Assembly (NCBI GenBank): GCA_035041965.1
Contig: JAPYMA010000337.1
Span: 85,001 to 149,000 of the forward strand
DNA: 64,000 nt
Reading direction: 5' to 3'
DNA from: Anisakis pegreffii
Lineage: Eukaryota > Nematoda > Chromadorea > Rhabditida > Anisakidae
Below are positions 63,383 to 64,000 of the stretch, one piece after another. Below the pieces are notes generated by a model. The model ran no database searches, was not told the origin of the DNA, and was given only the letters and a program-made list of their open reading frames with translations. Numbering within the stretch: position 1 is the stretch's first letter; the number at the start of each line of letters is the position of its first letter. The translations under genes and the position numbers were made by a program.

Positions 63383-63464
63383 GATGCAGTATATCGAACG
63401 AGATGCAGTATATCGAACGAGGTGCAGTATATCGGACAAGGTGCAGTATATCGAACGAGGTGCA
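63383..63464. repeat. 19-bp tandem repeat, 4.3 copies
   Basis: The unit GATGCAGTATATCGAACGA occurs exactly twice (63383-63401, 63402-63420), then as GGTGCAGTATATCGGACAA and GGTGCAGTATATCGAACGA. A partial fifth copy (GGTGCA) follows. Sequence on both sides is unique. Confidence 0.92.
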
Positions 63465-64000
63465 TCTTAAAAACTTCCTGAATTTCAACAGCAACTACCA
63501 CTCCGGTCATTCTTCTTCATTAGGAAGTGATTCCCACGTTCTGAGCATTTTCATGTACAGATCTATAGACAAAAATATTTCAGAGAATACCATGCAACTG
63601 AAACATGCTCGAGCTTGTGACGTATTCACACTACAGACACAACACTTGATCCCCATACGAAATACCTCTACATCGAAATCCAGCTATATGACAACCGCAC
63701 CCAAACACGCCAAATATATGCCATTCACCAAAACCTAATCGATAAATGGATGAAGAATAAATTAAAGCCATATGTGGGATACTCGTATGAAGGGAAAAAA
63801 CAAGAGATAACGAAAATTGGGGAGAATTAGACAAACGGACAGAGAGAATCTGGAGAAGTATACAGATAAAAACTATAAAATCGAGAGAGTGACAAAGAAA
63901 GAAACATAAGATCCAATAAAAGAAAACACGACCTACGATGATGACGGCAGTGATAAAGAAGAAGTTACGGTAGATCCAACAAAGCAGAGGATCAAGAAGA

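Larger units (their letters stand above)
57451..64000. other. upstream region of protein 4.1, no gene seen
   Basis: About 6.5 kb to the window edge. Open frames are short, unspliced and AT-driven, and no known protein was recognised on either strand. It probably holds the promoter and possibly non-coding leader exons of the 4.1 gene. A (TA)n tract (62324-62389) and a 19-bp tandem repeat (63383-63464) are listed separately. Confidence 0.45.

Overview
This is a gene-poor, AT-rich piece of a nematode chromosome. All genes are split by canonical GT-AG introns of roughly 40-700 bp. Several start codons sit just after a 3' splice acceptor with no visible 5' partner, as expected for spliced-leader trans-splicing. 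The intergenic DNA carries (TA)n tracts and small inverted-repeat elements. Intron size and gene content would fit a clade III parasite (ascarid or filarial type), but that placement is inference. No bacterial, viral or CRISPR features and no convincing tRNA or rRNA genes were seen.

Left part, plus strand. An OTUD7/Cezanne-type deubiquitinase lies at 2414-7104 in 15 exons, with UBA, OTU and A20 zinc-finger modules. The RNA ligase RTCB lies at 11435-14596 in 12 exons; it is complete at 505 residues and uses one GC-AG intron. An unrecognised 207-residue basic/coiled protein lies at 16880-18401. An unrecognised Ser/Thr/Cys-rich protein of about 395 residues lies at 24434-26268, with a possible alternative upstream first exon near 20.8-20.9 kb. 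The 18.4-24.4 kb gap holds degenerate repeats and a perfect 17-bp hairpin.

Right part, minus strand. A GTP-dependent phosphoenolpyruvate carboxykinase lies at 27860-31525 (8 exons, 653 residues). A 6-kb spacer follows, with two copies of a short inverted-repeat element and one hAT-like MITE. The rest is one large gene, 37722-57443: a protein 4.1 (FRM-1/coracle) orthologue. Its ten 5' exons encode a FERM plus FERM-adjacent module and its last three exons encode the 4.1 C-terminal domain. Between them is a single open exon of 11,520 bp (3,840 codons, 41547-53066).

The giant exon is the most striking feature. It encodes a tandem array of a three-part repeat: an arginine/tyrosine-rich 'DYRLFGR...EVIEK...PESYKLSS' block, an 'EHSSVYHSG' block and a '[10 protein letters not shown]' block, separated by acidic serine linkers. 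The exon is phase 0 on both sides. It can therefore be skipped to give an ordinary ~670-700-residue protein 4.1, or included to give a ~4,500-residue giant. This resembles the giant-exon strategy of giant ankyrins, but in a protein 4.1 gene. The genes do not form an obvious pathway; they are neighbours of mixed function. Exon boundaries are read by eye from splice motifs, frame continuity and remembered family alignment, without transcript data.
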